Source: Botrytis cinerea B05.10
Taxonomy: Eukaryota; Ascomycota; Leotiomycetes; Helotiales; Sclerotiniaceae
Assembly: GCF_000143535.2 (NCBI RefSeq)
Contig: NC_037317.1
Coordinates: 2,418,001-2,482,000 of the forward strand
DNA: 64,000 nt
Reading direction: 5' to 3'
Shown: in pieces, positions 12,938 through 25,921 of the stretch
Numbering within the stretch: position 1 is the first letter of the stretch
Layout: every line of letters begins with the position of its first letter
The notes under the pieces: generated by a model
Database searches by the model: none
What the model saw: the letters and a program-made list of their open reading frames with translations, nothing else
What the model was told of the DNA's origin: nothing
Translations under genes and position numbers: made by a program

Positions 12938-13076
12938 CACATACTGTATACTACGCATGCTACATTACCATTGCATAGATACGTACCATCCGGTATGTCG
13001 GTGGTGGAAGATAAGTAGTAAGATACCAGATATCAGATACCACCAAAAGATCTACGAAGTAACAATCAGCAATGAC

Positions 13077-13109
13077 GAAACAAAACAAAACAAAACAAAA
13101 CAAAACAAA
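13077..13109. repeat. (AAAAC)n microsatellite
   Basis: About six copies of AAAAC lie some 550 bp upstream of the P4-ATPase start. Confidence 0.95.
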
Positions 13110-13658
13110 TCGAAAACGGGCTCAAGGTCCAAGGGCTAGAATTGGCGGAAGAATTGACCAACTACGTATCTACGCAGGACAATCCAATTCACATTATTAT
13201 CTATCACCTAAAGCTCACCAGACATTGCATTGGCATTGGAAACACCAACCAGTGTTTGAAGCAGGTAGCAGTGTATACTGGTTCGAACAGTTGTCCCTTG
13301 ACACCATTCGTTTTTTCTCTTTTCTCTCAATCAATATTTCTTGTTGTTATTGTTATTTGTTGTTTTGTTTATTCAATCTAGAGCTTGGGCTTTCCTCCAT
13401 AAGGTTTCGCAAACAAAACTACATACCCAGGCTAGGTACTTCGCAGATACAGATTGCTTCGCACAGGCTCCACAAAGTTATTCTTCATTGCAGTTGCGGT
13501 TACACTTGATTTATACCTTTTATTCTTGGTAACTTTAGGGCACTTGTTGTCCGGTGGCTGGAGAGGCGGAGTATAAATTGATTCGAATTGAAGAAGGAAA
13601 CTGGGCCAGTTCTCATAACATATTGGCATTGATGAGGGACAACAGATAAATTAGAACC

Positions 13659-16600
13659 ATGGCTGGTGACATTGGGACAAGAAGTACGAGTCCATCGTCT
13701 TGCGATGAATTAACCTCATCGGACGATTCGAATGCCCCGCCTGCGACAATGGACCCCGCACCTCTTGCGACAAATAAAGAGAACCACCGAGTGCGCTTCT
13801 CGGTGGATGTGGAACGAGATCGAGATCGAGATCGAGGAGGTTTTGTCGAATCTTTCAGTCAAAGACCTACGCCTCCGAATTTAAGTATCGATACCAGGGC
13901 AGCGGGGACCGAAACAGCTGCAGATGGCAGAGCAACAACGTCGGGGCAGGGGAGGAGGGTTTTGGGGATATCGCCAATTTCGCCGAGGACGAGGGACAGA
14001 GGATACTCATTGAGGCGGACTTTGTTTGCGCGTGGATTGAACAATTCGGAACCCGAGCCAGATAATATCGAACTTGTGGAAGCGGAACCTTCACAGAATG
14101 GTGGGAAGAAGACGCAAACTTCGGTGGCGGTATGTCCAGTACATGATGAGATTGAAGAGACACCAAGTGTGAGTACCCAGCCTACGAGCTCGAGTAGAAC
14201 TTCCAAATACAAGGATAAAAAGGCTTTTGGGACGAGGGATTTACCAAATTATGATCGCTTTGTACGCAAGGTCAAGGGAGACGACTCGATTATCCGAAGG
14301 GCGAAGAAGAAATCACAATGGCTTTGGAGAGAGAAGATATTGAAGGACATTCTTAGACAAAGGGAAATACCTCCTTCGAAAGATGGACGACATCTTGATT
14401 TAGATGCTGCTCGTCCGCGCGGTACCCCGCTAATCGATGAGAGGACTGGAGTTGCATACATCGGCAATACTATTCGCTCTAGTCGATATACAATATGGAA
14501 TTTTGTGCCCCGACAACTTTTCTTCCAGTTTTCAAAGCTGGCAAATGCGTACTTTTTACTTGTTTCTATTCTTCAAATGGTTCCTGGACTTTCACCTACG
14601 GGAAGCTATACCACAATTGCTCCACTTTTAGTTTTCGTGATGATCAGTATGGCTAAGGAGGGATATGATGATGTTCGTCGCTACAAGTTGGATCAAGTTG
14701 AAAATAACAATCAAACATTGGTCTTGAACGCATATACACCACTAGACATCAATGAGAAATCTCACATCGGATCTAAAGGTCCACGATCAAAGAGGGTCAA
14801 GAAGGGCTTGGGCATTGATTCTCCCGAAACGGTACATGAGATCGACATTGAAGCAACTGCTTCAGGACCAAGACATTGGGCAACGTTGAAGTGGAAAAAT
14901 CTCAAAGTCGGCGATATTATAAAGCTTGAACGGGACGAAGCGGTACCGGCAGATATTCTCCTTTTACATGCAGATGGGCCTAACAATATCGCTTTTATCG
15001 AAACTATGGCATTGGATGGTGAGACAAATTTAAAGACGAAATCACCTCCGGTTCCTTTGGTGAAGAAATGCTCAACTGTGGAGAAGTTGGTTGATTGTCG
15101 AGCTCACGTTGTGATTGAAGATCCTAATCTGGATTTGTATAATTTTGATGGAAGAGTCACTATTGATGGCGAGACCTTACCACTTACAACCAATGAGATT
15201 GTCTTCCGAGGAAGCATCTTGAGGAATACACCTAACGCCATTGGCATGATACTCAACACGGGCGAAGAGTGCAAAATCAGAATGAACGCCAATAAAAATC
15301 CTCGAACGAAATCACCCGAGATGCAGAAGATTGCAAATAATATTGTCATTATTCTTGTTATATTTGTCATTATCCTTGCTTTGTTTTGTACCATCGCATA
15401 TCAAGTATGGTCCAAGAATGTCGAGAATAATTCTTGGTATTTGACAGGAGCGCATTTCAAATTCAGCTACTCCATTGTTGCATTTATTATCCTCTTCAAT
15501 ACATTGATTCCACTCTCGTTATATGTTAGTTTGGAGATCATCAAGGTTGGACAACTACTTCTTATGCATGATGTTGAGATGTATGATCCCGTATCGAATA
15601 CTCCAATGGTTTCAAATACATCTACAATTCTCGAGAATTTGGGTCAGATTAGTTATGTATTTTCCGACAAGACGGGTACATTGACCGATAATGTTATGCG
15701 TTTTCGAAAGCTCAGTGTTGCTGGATATGCTTGGCTTCACGATTTTGATTTAGTTCGGGAAGCAGCCAAACTGGAGTCGGATGCAAGTAAGGAAGTCAAA
15801 ATGAAGTCAAAAAACAAAGGCAAAGGAGTCTCTAAACACTTTTCGAGGAAACGAACACGTCAGTCTCATGTAGGGGATGATAGATTGAACAGCCCAACCA
15901 CCGATATTCCTAGGAGATCAGAGTCTCTCTGGAGATCATCAGCACAGCCTAATCGCATTCAACCTGAATTTCGAACCGAGGAAATGATTCGATACATGCA
16001 AAGTAAACCTCATGGTATTTTTACTAAAAAGGCTAAATTCTTCCTCTTGTCCATTGCGCTTTGTCATACATGTCTCCCAGAAGTTCGAGAAGATGGGCAT
16101 ATTGAATTTCAGGCTGCATCTCCAGATGAATTGGCTTTGGTACAAGCAGCTCAAGAACTTGGATATTTGGTTATAGATAGACCTGCTCGCTCCATTACTT
16201 TGACCATTCCGAGCGAATCAGAGGATGTTACGGAAACTTATGAAGTTCTTGATGTGATTGAGTTTTCGAGTAAGCGAAAGCGAATGTCGATTATTGTTCG
16301 TTTTCCTAATGGGAGAATTTGTATCTTTTGTAAAGGTGCAGATTCTTCTATTCTTCCACGTTTGAAACTCGCGCCATTAGCCATGCAGAAAGCTTCAGAG
16401 GTACAGAGAAGATCAAGTGTAAGAAAGAGTTTAGAAGCCGAAGAAGCACTACGGAGAATGAGTGAAAGTAGTCCCAGGACGAGTTATAGTCGGCCTAGTG
16501 TGAATCTACCACGATCAAGTTTGAGTCGAAGTCGAAAGAGTATTGGGGGTGGAAGACCAAGTATGGCCAGTACTCGATTACAACCTATACGAGATGAGCT

Positions 16601-18894
16601 TGATTCTTGGTTGAGGGAAAGGGAAAGTGATGTTGAATTGCCGGATTTGGATGGAGCGGCTGATGCTTATAGAACTCCAAGGACTTCAATGGCTATGGGT
16701 CGATCTTCTTTCGCTTCATCGGATGTCAGAACTTCTATGCAAACTGAATATTTTGATGAGTTTGTTGATGAAGCATTAGTTTTGGATGATGCTGCTGTTT
16801 TCGAACGTTGCTTTCAACATATTGATGATTTCGCTGGTGAGGGGCTTCGAACTCTATTATTTGGCTATAGATTCTTAGAGGAACAAGAATATACTGGATG
16901 GAAGAAGATATACTTGGATGCCACAACGAGTCTAGTAGATCGTCAAAACATGATTGAAAATGCAGGAGAGATGATAGAACAAGATTTTGATCTTGCAGGA
17001 GCTACCGCTATTGAGGATAAACTTCAAAAAGGTGTTCCGGAAACGGTGGACAAATTGAGGAGAGCGAATATTAAGATTTGGATGCTCACGGGTGATAAGC
17101 GAGAGACGGCTATTAATATTGCGCACTCTGCGAGGATTGCTAAACATTATTCGGAAGTCGTCATCTTGGATCGAACGACTGGCGAAGTTGAGCAGCGAAT
17201 GGCTACAACATTGGTTGATATCAATAATGGAAATGTCGCTCACTCAGTTATCGTCGTGGACGGACAAACTCTTTCGGATATTGATGCAAACCAAACACTT
17301 TCCCTACTATTCTTCGATCTCGTCGTCCAAGCCGATTCAGTCATTTGTTGTCGAGCAAGTCCCAGTCAAAAAGCATCACTAGTAAAGGAAATCCGAACCA
17401 AAGTCAATAAATCCATCACCCTAGCCATTGGCGACGGCGCAAACGATATCGCCATGATTCAAGAAGCCCACGTGGGAATTGGTATCAGCGGCAAGGAAGG
17501 TCTTCAAGCAGCTCGTATATCCGACTACTCGATTGCGCAATTCCGATTTCTGCAACGTCTCTTGTTCGTTCATGGCCATTGGAATTACGTGCGCACGGGA
17601 AAGTATATCTTGGCGACCTTTTGGAAGGAATTCCTGTTCTACATGATTCAAGCCATCTATCAAAAATGGAACGGTTATTCCGGAACCTCGCTCTTTGAAT
17701 CTGCTTCTCTGACTGTCTTCAATACACTCTTCACATCGCTATGTGTTATTTTCCTCGGAGTGTTCGATCAGGATCTTTCGGCTACAACGCTTCTTGCCGT
17801 TCCCGAACTGTACACGTATGGACAACGTGATGAAGCGTTTAATTTGAAGAAATATTTTGGTTGGACTTTCATGGCGGCAAGCGAAATGATCATCACCTTC
17901 TTTTTGGCGTATGGGCTTTTTGGTGAATCAAGGTTTACTGATGATAATACTTTGTATTCGTTGGGAGATTTGTGTTTCACGGCGGCAGTGATTATTATCG
18001 TTTCGAAACTTCTGTGAGTATTTGGACGTCCTTTCTCTTCCTTTTCCAATTTCGTTCTCACTTTGACTTCCAATTTTATTTCCATCTCCACGCCTCTTTC
18101 CGCCCACCCACAACCCCGTACTAACATCCCACCCCCACAGTATCCTAGAAATGCACAGCAAAACCTACATCACAGCCATCGGTCTCATTCTCAGCATAGG
18201 CGGTTGGTTCCTCTGGAATCTCCTCCTCTCTGCCCTCTATTCTCCCAAATCACTCACTTACAATGTTCGCGATGGGTTCATCTATCAATTCGGTCGCAAT
18301 CCGCTGTGGTGGTGTACGTTGATTGTTATTTTGGCAGCGGTGACGGTGTTGGAGGTGGGAGTGAGTAGTGTGAGGAAGACTTTTTGGGGGAATGATATTG
18401 AGGCGTGGCAGGAGTTGGAGAAAGACGCAGAAGTGTGGAGGAGATTGGAAGGGGTGGTCAGGGGAGAGGATGGAGGTGTGGATGTGGAGGTGGGTGGGGG
18501 TGGGAAGAGGGGTAATGGGGAGGAGCAGGATGAGGGGGAAAGAGAAATTGCGGAATTACTTGAGAGGCCTAGGATTATGCATTCTGAGGGGCGAGCGGGG
18601 GAGCAGGAGAAAGAAAGAGAAAGACCGATGAGTAGTGGTACAGGGGTAGCGAGAACATCTACGCATTTGAGAATGAGGAAGGGAAGTTTAGCTGACGCCG
18701 GTGTTAGCGGTGGTGTTGGGGCGGGTGCAAGTATAGAGGATTACGATGATGAGATCGGCCATGGACATGGACGCGGACACGAACATGCCATAGCGAGTCC
18801 TATAAGCCCAACTGATATGTCGGGCGTAAATGGTATTATCAAAGGAACTAAAAGGAGAGTATTTAGTTTTAGTTATCCAGGAATGAAGGGATGA
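13659..18894 (+). CDS. DNF3: P4-ATPase phospholipid flippase, Dnf3 class
   Basis: Two exons (13659-18013, 18141-18894) give about 1702 residues, close to yeast Dnf3. The first 200 residues are disordered and charged. The flippase entry block follows (PLIDERTGVAYIGNTIRSS, then FVPRQLFFQFSKLANAYFLL). The family hallmarks are in order: DGETNLKT in the actuator domain, phosphorylation motif DKTGTLT at D670, LTGDKRE near residue 1144 and GDGANDIAMI near 1258. A long Ser/Arg-rich insert interrupts the nucleotide-binding domain (about residues 910-1020). The second exon carries the last membrane segments and a Gly/Glu-rich cytosolic tail. Dnf3-type enzymes move phospholipids to the cytosolic leaflet of trans-Golgi and endosomal membranes with a Cdc50-family partner. 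Assignment to the Dnf3 rather than Dnf1/2 or Drs2 class rests on the N-terminal block and length. Confidence 0.93.
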
Positions 18895-19629
18895 AAGCAT
18901 GAAGTGATGAAGGGATAAACGAGAAATGTATACACGATTGCGAAAAGAGCCGAGATGATTGTTTCGATATGGGAGTTTTTATTCTAGGATGGGTGGGTTT
19001 GTGCCGTTTTTGGTTCTGGTTCTGGTTCTGGGTAAGAATCAAGCGTTGCGCATTAAGCATTAGCATAAGCACTAAGCAATGAGCTTTGGTTTCGATTTGT
19101 ATTTGTCCTTGTATCTGTATCTTTGTATTGGATACTAATTGAGAAATTGTTTTTCTTTTCTTGCAGCTACTTGCTACTGGTATTTGAAGTTTTGGGTATA
19201 GTTTGAGGCGAAGAAGAAGAAGAAGAAGAAGAAGAAGAAGAAGAAGAAGAAGAAGAAGAAGCAGAGAGAGAAAGAAAAGCGTTGGCTGAGATAGATTAAG
19301 AGACACAGAGGGAAACTTCCCAAATCAAATTTACATTTGGTTCTCAAGAGTGGTATATCAATTCCAATAGATGGACACTGATGATATCGTTTTTATTTTT
19401 TATATGTAAGTGCTAACAATACCTTATTGCAAGTAGTGCTAAAAATAACATCTCAGCCAACACAGCTCTAGCTTATTTGCTTTTATCTTCAATTCGTCCA
19501 GCAATATAGCGATAGGTAGTTCCATTCATATGCTTCTCCCAAATATGCCCAGCTATTCATCCCCTCATATAACCCATCGAATTATCTTCAATCCATATGT
19601 CCATCCTTAATGATAATGCAACTCTTCAA
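18895..19629. other. Convergent 3' spacer between DNF3 and MER3
   Basis: Both flanking genes end here, so this spacer holds two 3' UTRs and termination regions. It contains the (GAA)n tract and an AT-rich stretch. A minus-strand open frame at 18869-19306 is poly-leucine translated from the GAA tract and is not a gene. Confidence 0.75.
19210..19261. repeat. (GAA)17 triplet repeat
   Basis: An uninterrupted homopurine GAA tract of about 52 bp lies in the convergent DNF3/MER3 3' spacer. Confidence 0.97.
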
Positions 19630-22600
19630 TCAATCAACAAAATCAACATATCCCCTAAACATATCAATAAAATCCGGATCCATCTCACCCACCCAAGCCG
19701 GTTCTTGACGGACATTGGCTTTCAGATTCCCTTTCTGCTCATCATCTCCACCATTCCCTATATCCGATCCCATAATTCCAGAACCCGTCTTATTGGCCCA
19801 TGCTGGTGCACTACTTCCACTGGTAGATTTTAAAGCGTCCTCCGGATCTTTTCCAATGCTTTCCATACCGCCACGATCCCCATCCTCATCTCCTCCATCA
19901 ATTTTTCTTCTTTTCATCTGAGGTAATACCGGACCATCATAACCTTCGTTCTCATTTTCACCCCACTGATCATATCCCATCACATCACCGTTTTGAAAAT
20001 CTTTCATCCAAGGACTTGATTGCTGACGCTTTATAGATGGCATACCAATATCCATCTCATCCATCTCTCCTTCTTGGTGTTTTCTTTGAATCTGATTCAT
20101 TAATGGACTAGAGAATTGTTGTTCATTGACTTCCTCAGAATTGAATGCCGCAAAGTCAAACACATTATTAGCGAAGCTTGTATTGAGTTTGGGAGTAGCT
20201 GGGGCATTAGGGGCAGCGGGGCCAGTTCGAAGATTGATGGAATCATCTAAACCTATCATCGCAGCTTCGAGACTACCAAATGAATCTTCAAACGGGTCGT
20301 CAGAATGAGCTTGTTGCTCATTTCCATCTTGCCTAGAGATGTCCACACTCATAGCTGGTGGTGGTAACTGAGTTGCAGAAATAGAGACACCTTTGGACGC
20401 TTGCTTTTCACTGCTTAAAAGAGCAGAAGGGGAAGGGAATTCATACTCATCAGAATCAAAATGTTCCGGTTCATCTTTTTCATCATTCTTAGAGCCATCA
20501 TTATACATGAATGAAAAATTTGGCATTTTTCCACTTGCATAAGAGAATCTGGGCTGGCCTTTCGGAAGTCGAACAGATGTATCTTTTTGAATACTTGTAT
20601 GCAAATTATGCAATTTACGATAATCTCTTGGAGCGACGTCGGGATATGTTACTGGAAGCAAAGTTCTCGAAAGGTCGACTACTTCAACAATGTCTTGATC
20701 CGAACTTGGACCCGATGATTGCATAAGCTTAGGTTTCTTGGTCAATTTCGAGAGCTGTTTCGTACCGGGAGGTTGAGGATTACTCATGCTGGGCTTGGTC
20801 ACACTTCCCTTAATATTATCATCAATCTTCGAACCTTGATCTCCGGTAATTCCTGTGGAAGACTTCTTTCTCGTAACCTTTCTAGGTTTATCCAAACCCT
20901 CCCTACAACACCTATGCTTACAGATTTGACCATTTTTCAAAGTATTTCCATCACGACAATGATGATTACAAGCCCATTTCCCATTTTCCATCTTCACGGG
21001 CTCTAATTCAACGACTTCTTCATTGAATTTCTTATTCTCTTTAGAATTGTCTAGACCAACTGTATCAATATCAATGAAAGCATCCGAACCATAATCACTA
21101 GAAGCTCGACGTCCACCTTCAATTTGCTTGGCTACTGCGAGCATAGCATCTTCATCAATACCATCATCGAATTCATCACAAATTCCCAGCTCTTGAGCCT
21201 TTGATCTCTTTATGCTCGGTCGTTCAATCATAGCTTTCGGAGGAGGAAACTCAGATGCGGGAACGTGGTGCTGTAAAACACAAGATTTTAGAGTGCCAAC
21301 AATCTCATCGCACGCAAGCCAACACTTGATCTCGTCATCTGGTGACGAAAGCTCAACAGTAAACTCTTGTTTAGAGCCACCATTCGACAATTTTTTGATG
21401 TTCATACGCCAGAAAAATACCAAAGTGCCAGAGGATGTTTCGGCTATGAAGGTAATTGAAGGTATTCTACCCGACCAGTTGGGTATTTTGGGATTTGAAT
21501 AACCAAGTACGGCATTGACTTTAACCTTTGGTTGCTCTCCCTGTTTTGAAAAAGCTCTTCCAACAATTTGAGCTGTGAGAGTCAATTGAGGGAACTCAAT
21601 CAAAATGTCCTTCATCTTTTTCCCAAATGGAGGATTTTTGCCCATAACTCTCTCAACCCCTGCTGTATCAAGCCCAGAAAGCTTCTCTATAGTATTGACG
21701 TTATTCCCAGCTAATTTACGTAGAGATGCTGGTCCTATTTGGGGAACTTGCCTCAACTGTAAAGATGAGTTTTCCCAGTAATTCGCTGCAACACTCCTAG
21801 AAAGATCAAGAGCACAGCGTACAGAGATCGAATCACAATCCACAGCTTTACAATCAATAACGCATCGAATCAAGCGTTGAAATCGTTCCAGTATGATATT
21901 AGTCTCCATTGCGAACTGTCGACTGATAACTCGAAAGTCGTTATTTGTTAATGGTTCAATGCCACCAAGCTGTACTTGAATCATGAGAAAGATTTTATGA
22001 CCTGTTGTTGATATGTTCTCCTTGATTGGAAACTTCATCATGGGAGATTTGTTAAATTCTCGAAGACTTGATCGTTCATTTGGTTTCATTCGGAGGTCTT
22101 TGAATTCTGCTGCTTGGCATATGGTATTCAAGATTACTTCCGTCTTCGAATGACGAGGAATACTCAATAATAATTTCATCGTCTCGAACTGGACCATGTA
22201 TCGGCTCATAGCAGCACCATAATCTGTGCACGAGAAATTTTCCTCTTTTGTGACTAGCTCGTATTCTTGAAGAAGTTTGATATCTCTCTCGCACACCAAT
22301 TCGAGTTGTTCGTCGGCATCTCTACTAGGAGCAACCCCAGAAAACTTGTAATACTTAGGATTCTGTCTCATCCTAACACTCAAAAATGTCCCTCCTAACC
22401 AAACTTTGGCTTCGTAAGCAGTCTTGATGGTACGAAGTCCGATTTCTGAGTTGAGATGTTCAATGAGGTTCAAGTGTAGCGTACTCTCCAAGATATCCTG
22501 ACCGGAAATCATCTTTTTGTATCGATCTGCCTTATCCATTCGAGTCATGATAATTGCAATAGCACTATCGTCAAATTGAGGTCTTCCAGCACGACCTAAC

Positions 22601-25115
22601 ATTTGCATAACCTCGAGGTCAGAATATTCGACAAGACCACTATCTTGAAAGCAAACTGTACCCTTCAGAACCACAAGATGACAAGGTAGATTGACTCCAA
22701 CAGCTAATGTCGAGGTACAACAGATTACACTAATATCTCCTTTCAGATATGCTGTCTCAATAGCACATCTATCCTGCGCATCAAGGCCTGCATGATGATA
22801 AGCGACACCACATCCAACCAACTCTTGTAGATCTTTACTTCCTACAACTGTTCTGGTAGTTGGAGTTGGCCAAGCGCGGTCGACAACCCTTTGTCGAGTC
22901 CAATGTTCCGCAAGAATAGTTGCTGTAACTTCACACGATTTTCTAGTGAAACAAAAGATCATAATAGGCTTCTTACAAGAATATTTCTGAATTAAAGCCG
23001 GTAACTTGCCATCAAGGATTTTCTCAAAAGCAAAGTCATTTGCACGGCTCTCGTATCCATGCACATGTTTCTGTAACTTGACAGGTCTGAATTCTTCGCC
23101 GAATGTTTCTCGATGAGCAGGTAATTGTCGACTACTTGAATCTCTTCCAAGCCAAGTGGCAATATCATGTCTAAAGTACGTATATATTAGTCTACGTCAA
23201 ATGCTCCAGCAATAGGTATTACTTACGCATTAGGAACAGTAGCACTCAAAGCAACAAACCGAACACTAGCGCCGATAGAATGCATCCGAGAAACTACAGC
23301 TTCAAGAGTAGCTCCTCTCGCATCCTTAAGGATATGGACCTCATCAATCAAGAAAAGCTTCACCAACTGCAAAAGCTTTTGATAATCTGTCCATTTTCGC
23401 GTAATACTATCCCATTTCTCAGGTGTGGTAATGATGATCGATGCGTTCCCTACTCGACTCATTTCGGCATTGCTAGTATCACCAGTAAGTTCCGCAACAG
23501 GTAAATTCAAATGACTAAACTTCTTGGTCCAATCCCTCATACGTTCCGAACAGAGAGATTTAATCGGTGCTTGATAAACGATCTTGAACTGTCCTGAACC
23601 ATAGCTTTCGACTAGCTTACAAATGGCAAGTTCTAGAAGAGCCGTTTTACCACTTCCAGTAGGAGCAGAGATAACAATGTTATTATTGGTCTTATAGATT
23701 TGTGCAAAACATTTGGACTGTACAGCATTGAAAAGTTCGTACGGAAATACTTGACGAAATCGATCTGGAAGTTCGTGAGGGGATACCAGCTGAATTCCAT
23801 GTGCCTTTGGCGGGCCATTCCCAAAAGGGATAATCTGATGGTCATTCTTAAATTGTCCAACACTACCAGGATATGTCTTAGCGGGCGAGAAACCGAAAGT
23901 CTCTACACCACGGCCCATCTCCTGTGCTTGAGAGGCTGTCGATGATAGAGCATATCTGTTACTGGGTGAAGCCTGATTATGAGGTGTATGTGGAGCCGTA
24001 TACTGGTGTTCGAAACCCTGCCCTGTTTCTTTTGTATTGTGTGGAGGTAAACGTCGATTCGAATTTCGACGTGAACTAACTCTAGCACTAGGACTCGACA
24101 CTGGAAGTTGCAAAGGAGAAGAATTTAAGGTTGTATTCATTCGTTCAGGAGGTTTATAGGCGAAGGCACCTAAAATAATTAGCCGACTTAGTTCATATGA
24201 ATTCAAGGAATAAATGATAAATGCCATACCCAAGTCCATTCTAGTAGACGGTGGTGTAGAAACCTGTTGGTTCTTTTGCTGAAACTGCAGCGGTCTCTCC
24301 AATTGACTCTGAAAAATGTTCTGCTTCGAAGGACTCAGTCCCAAAGCTCGAGGCATCAGCATTGATGTCTGCGAGATCATATTGTTGGCAAGCTGAGTTA
24401 GAGGACTCTGCCCTTCACCAACACCGGAATTCGAAAGACGTGCTGGTATATTTCTCGGCTTGGGTTTCAGCTCGATATCCTGCAAGATCTGCTGTTTGAA
24501 GTGATCATCTGTACTGGTCAGAACCCTAGGTTCTTTTCGTTCACGAGCCTTGGATTGTGCTTGACCGCCAACATGAGAAGAAAATCTAGGGAGAGATAAG
24601 CGGCCTTGCCCATTACCAATACCAGCAGTAGAATGTGGAGCGAGTCTTTGCATAGGTTGAGATAACTCAAATGAAGGACGACTCAAGTACCCCTGGAGTG
24701 GATCATGAACCGGAAGATCATACGAAGCTCGCACATCTGTATTTTGACCAAGAGGTGACATCCTTTGCCCAGGTTGCCTTGGTGCCGGAGCAAAAGTAAA
24801 TCCCGCAGTAGGCGGTTCCTCTCTTGGTGCCATCAGATATCCAGAAGATTGGTTATGTCCTCCTGTGTTGTTATAACGACCTCGCACATCCACATCCTGA
24901 CCGTATGGACCAGATACTTGTTGATTATGCTGCATTGGAGATGGTCCGAAGGTGAATCCTGGTCCTGGAGGTAACTGTTGAGAGTCCTTACCTATGAAGA
25001 AGTTTGTGGAAAATCCTGCATCTTTTCCATCTCCATGATGAGGCACACCATCAGATGTATTGCCAATTGTACCATTCGCAATTCTCTGAAGATGAGGATC
25101 CCAACTTCTATCCAT
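19630..25115 (-). CDS. MER3: Meiotic ATP-dependent DNA helicase MER3/HFM1
   Basis: Minus-strand exons 24230-25115, 23227-24169 and 19630-23170 give about 1789 residues. An approximately 430-residue disordered N-terminus is followed by a Ski2-like helicase core. Walker A is SAPTGSGKTALLE near residue 468, Walker B is LIDEVHILKD near 570, motif III is LSATVPN, and motif VI is MLGRAGRPQFDD. The usual winged-helix and Sec63-type helical domain follow, with the helix-hairpin-helix QIGPASLRKLAG. Near residues 1335-1365 lies a Cys/His cluster (CNHHCRDGNTLKNGQICKHRC), matching the C-terminal zinc-finger-like motif of MER3/HFM1. MER3 unwinds D-loops and promotes crossover formation in the ZMM pathway at meiotic prophase. 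The intron at 24170-24229 (60 nt) is a multiple of three without a stop. Start chosen: the first ATG of the open frame at 25115. The Asp/Ser-rich C-terminal third is poorly conserved. Confidence 0.93.
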
Positions 25116-25921
25116 GACGACTTTCACGCTATGTGGAGCAAAACTTTGCTTGATTGCTCGTAGGTAATCTGAGACCCTTTTCAGGATTGATGATAGATAA
25201 GAAGAGATTGAAAAAACATATGGAGGATCAGATAACTATCTAAGTACGCCGATAAAGAATGTCACAAACATGAGAGAGAATGAAATGAAGTGTGTGTATC
25301 AAAGGCAACCATTGATGTTACCCCTCAATTGTTTAGCGTGCTTTCCATTTTTGACTTCACTTCACTTTACTCTTCACCTACCAACCACCTCGATATTCTT
25401 TACTTGAGAAATCGAGCCAAACATGTTGTGCAATGTATGAAATCTTAGGATTGTAGTACCAAAAGTCTTAAACCGCCTCAACATCAAGAAGATCCACTTC
25501 TCATATATCTCGCAAGTTAAACATCACGTGCCCTCCATCCATTTCCCTCCCTGTTCAATGCGCGTTTCAATGCTCTTTTTCATACGGAAAAATCATTCCA
25601 GCTGACTTTCCCTAATCGTATATGTAATATTTTGCTATTCCATAGGTATCCTATGCGCGTGCACGCAAGACGTTTTTTCCCACCCAGGTATCATTTCGTT
25701 CGTCTCTACATTTCGTCATCTCGCGTCACTCCCTTCTGTACCTCTTCACTGAAGTTTCAAGCGAACTATATGGATTTCCAACAGTATGAAACCAGTGTTG
25801 ACGCTTAAGAAGTTTAGGATGATAAATCGCTCGCTAAAGTGAAGTATGCATTAAAGGACCCCGCTCCAACTCGCCCACTATCAATCTCAACCCCAGCCTA
25901 TTCAACCCATCCAACCAAAAA
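25116..25921. other. MER3 upstream region and transporter 3' region
   Basis: This 806-bp spacer between two minus-strand genes contains the MER3 promoter/5' leader and the 3' UTR of the nucleotide-sugar transporter. I see no gene or notable repeat. Confidence 0.6.

Larger units (their letters stand above)
11324..13658. other. Spacer between the homeobox gene and the P4-ATPase gene
   Basis: This 2.3-kb spacer contains the homeobox 3' UTR (T-rich, about 11330-12110), several tandem repeats (12431, 12906, 13077) and the P4-ATPase promoter. Open frames such as 12279-12702 on the minus strand are repeat-driven Ser/Thr/Leu/Tyr strings. No gene is supported. Confidence 0.6.

Noticed and set aside
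18869..19306. 145-codon minus-strand frame rich in leucine
   Set aside because: It is the translation of the GAA tract in the complementary frame.
23223..25127. MER3 start at 25127
   Set aside because: That codon is GTG. The first in-frame ATG is at 25115.
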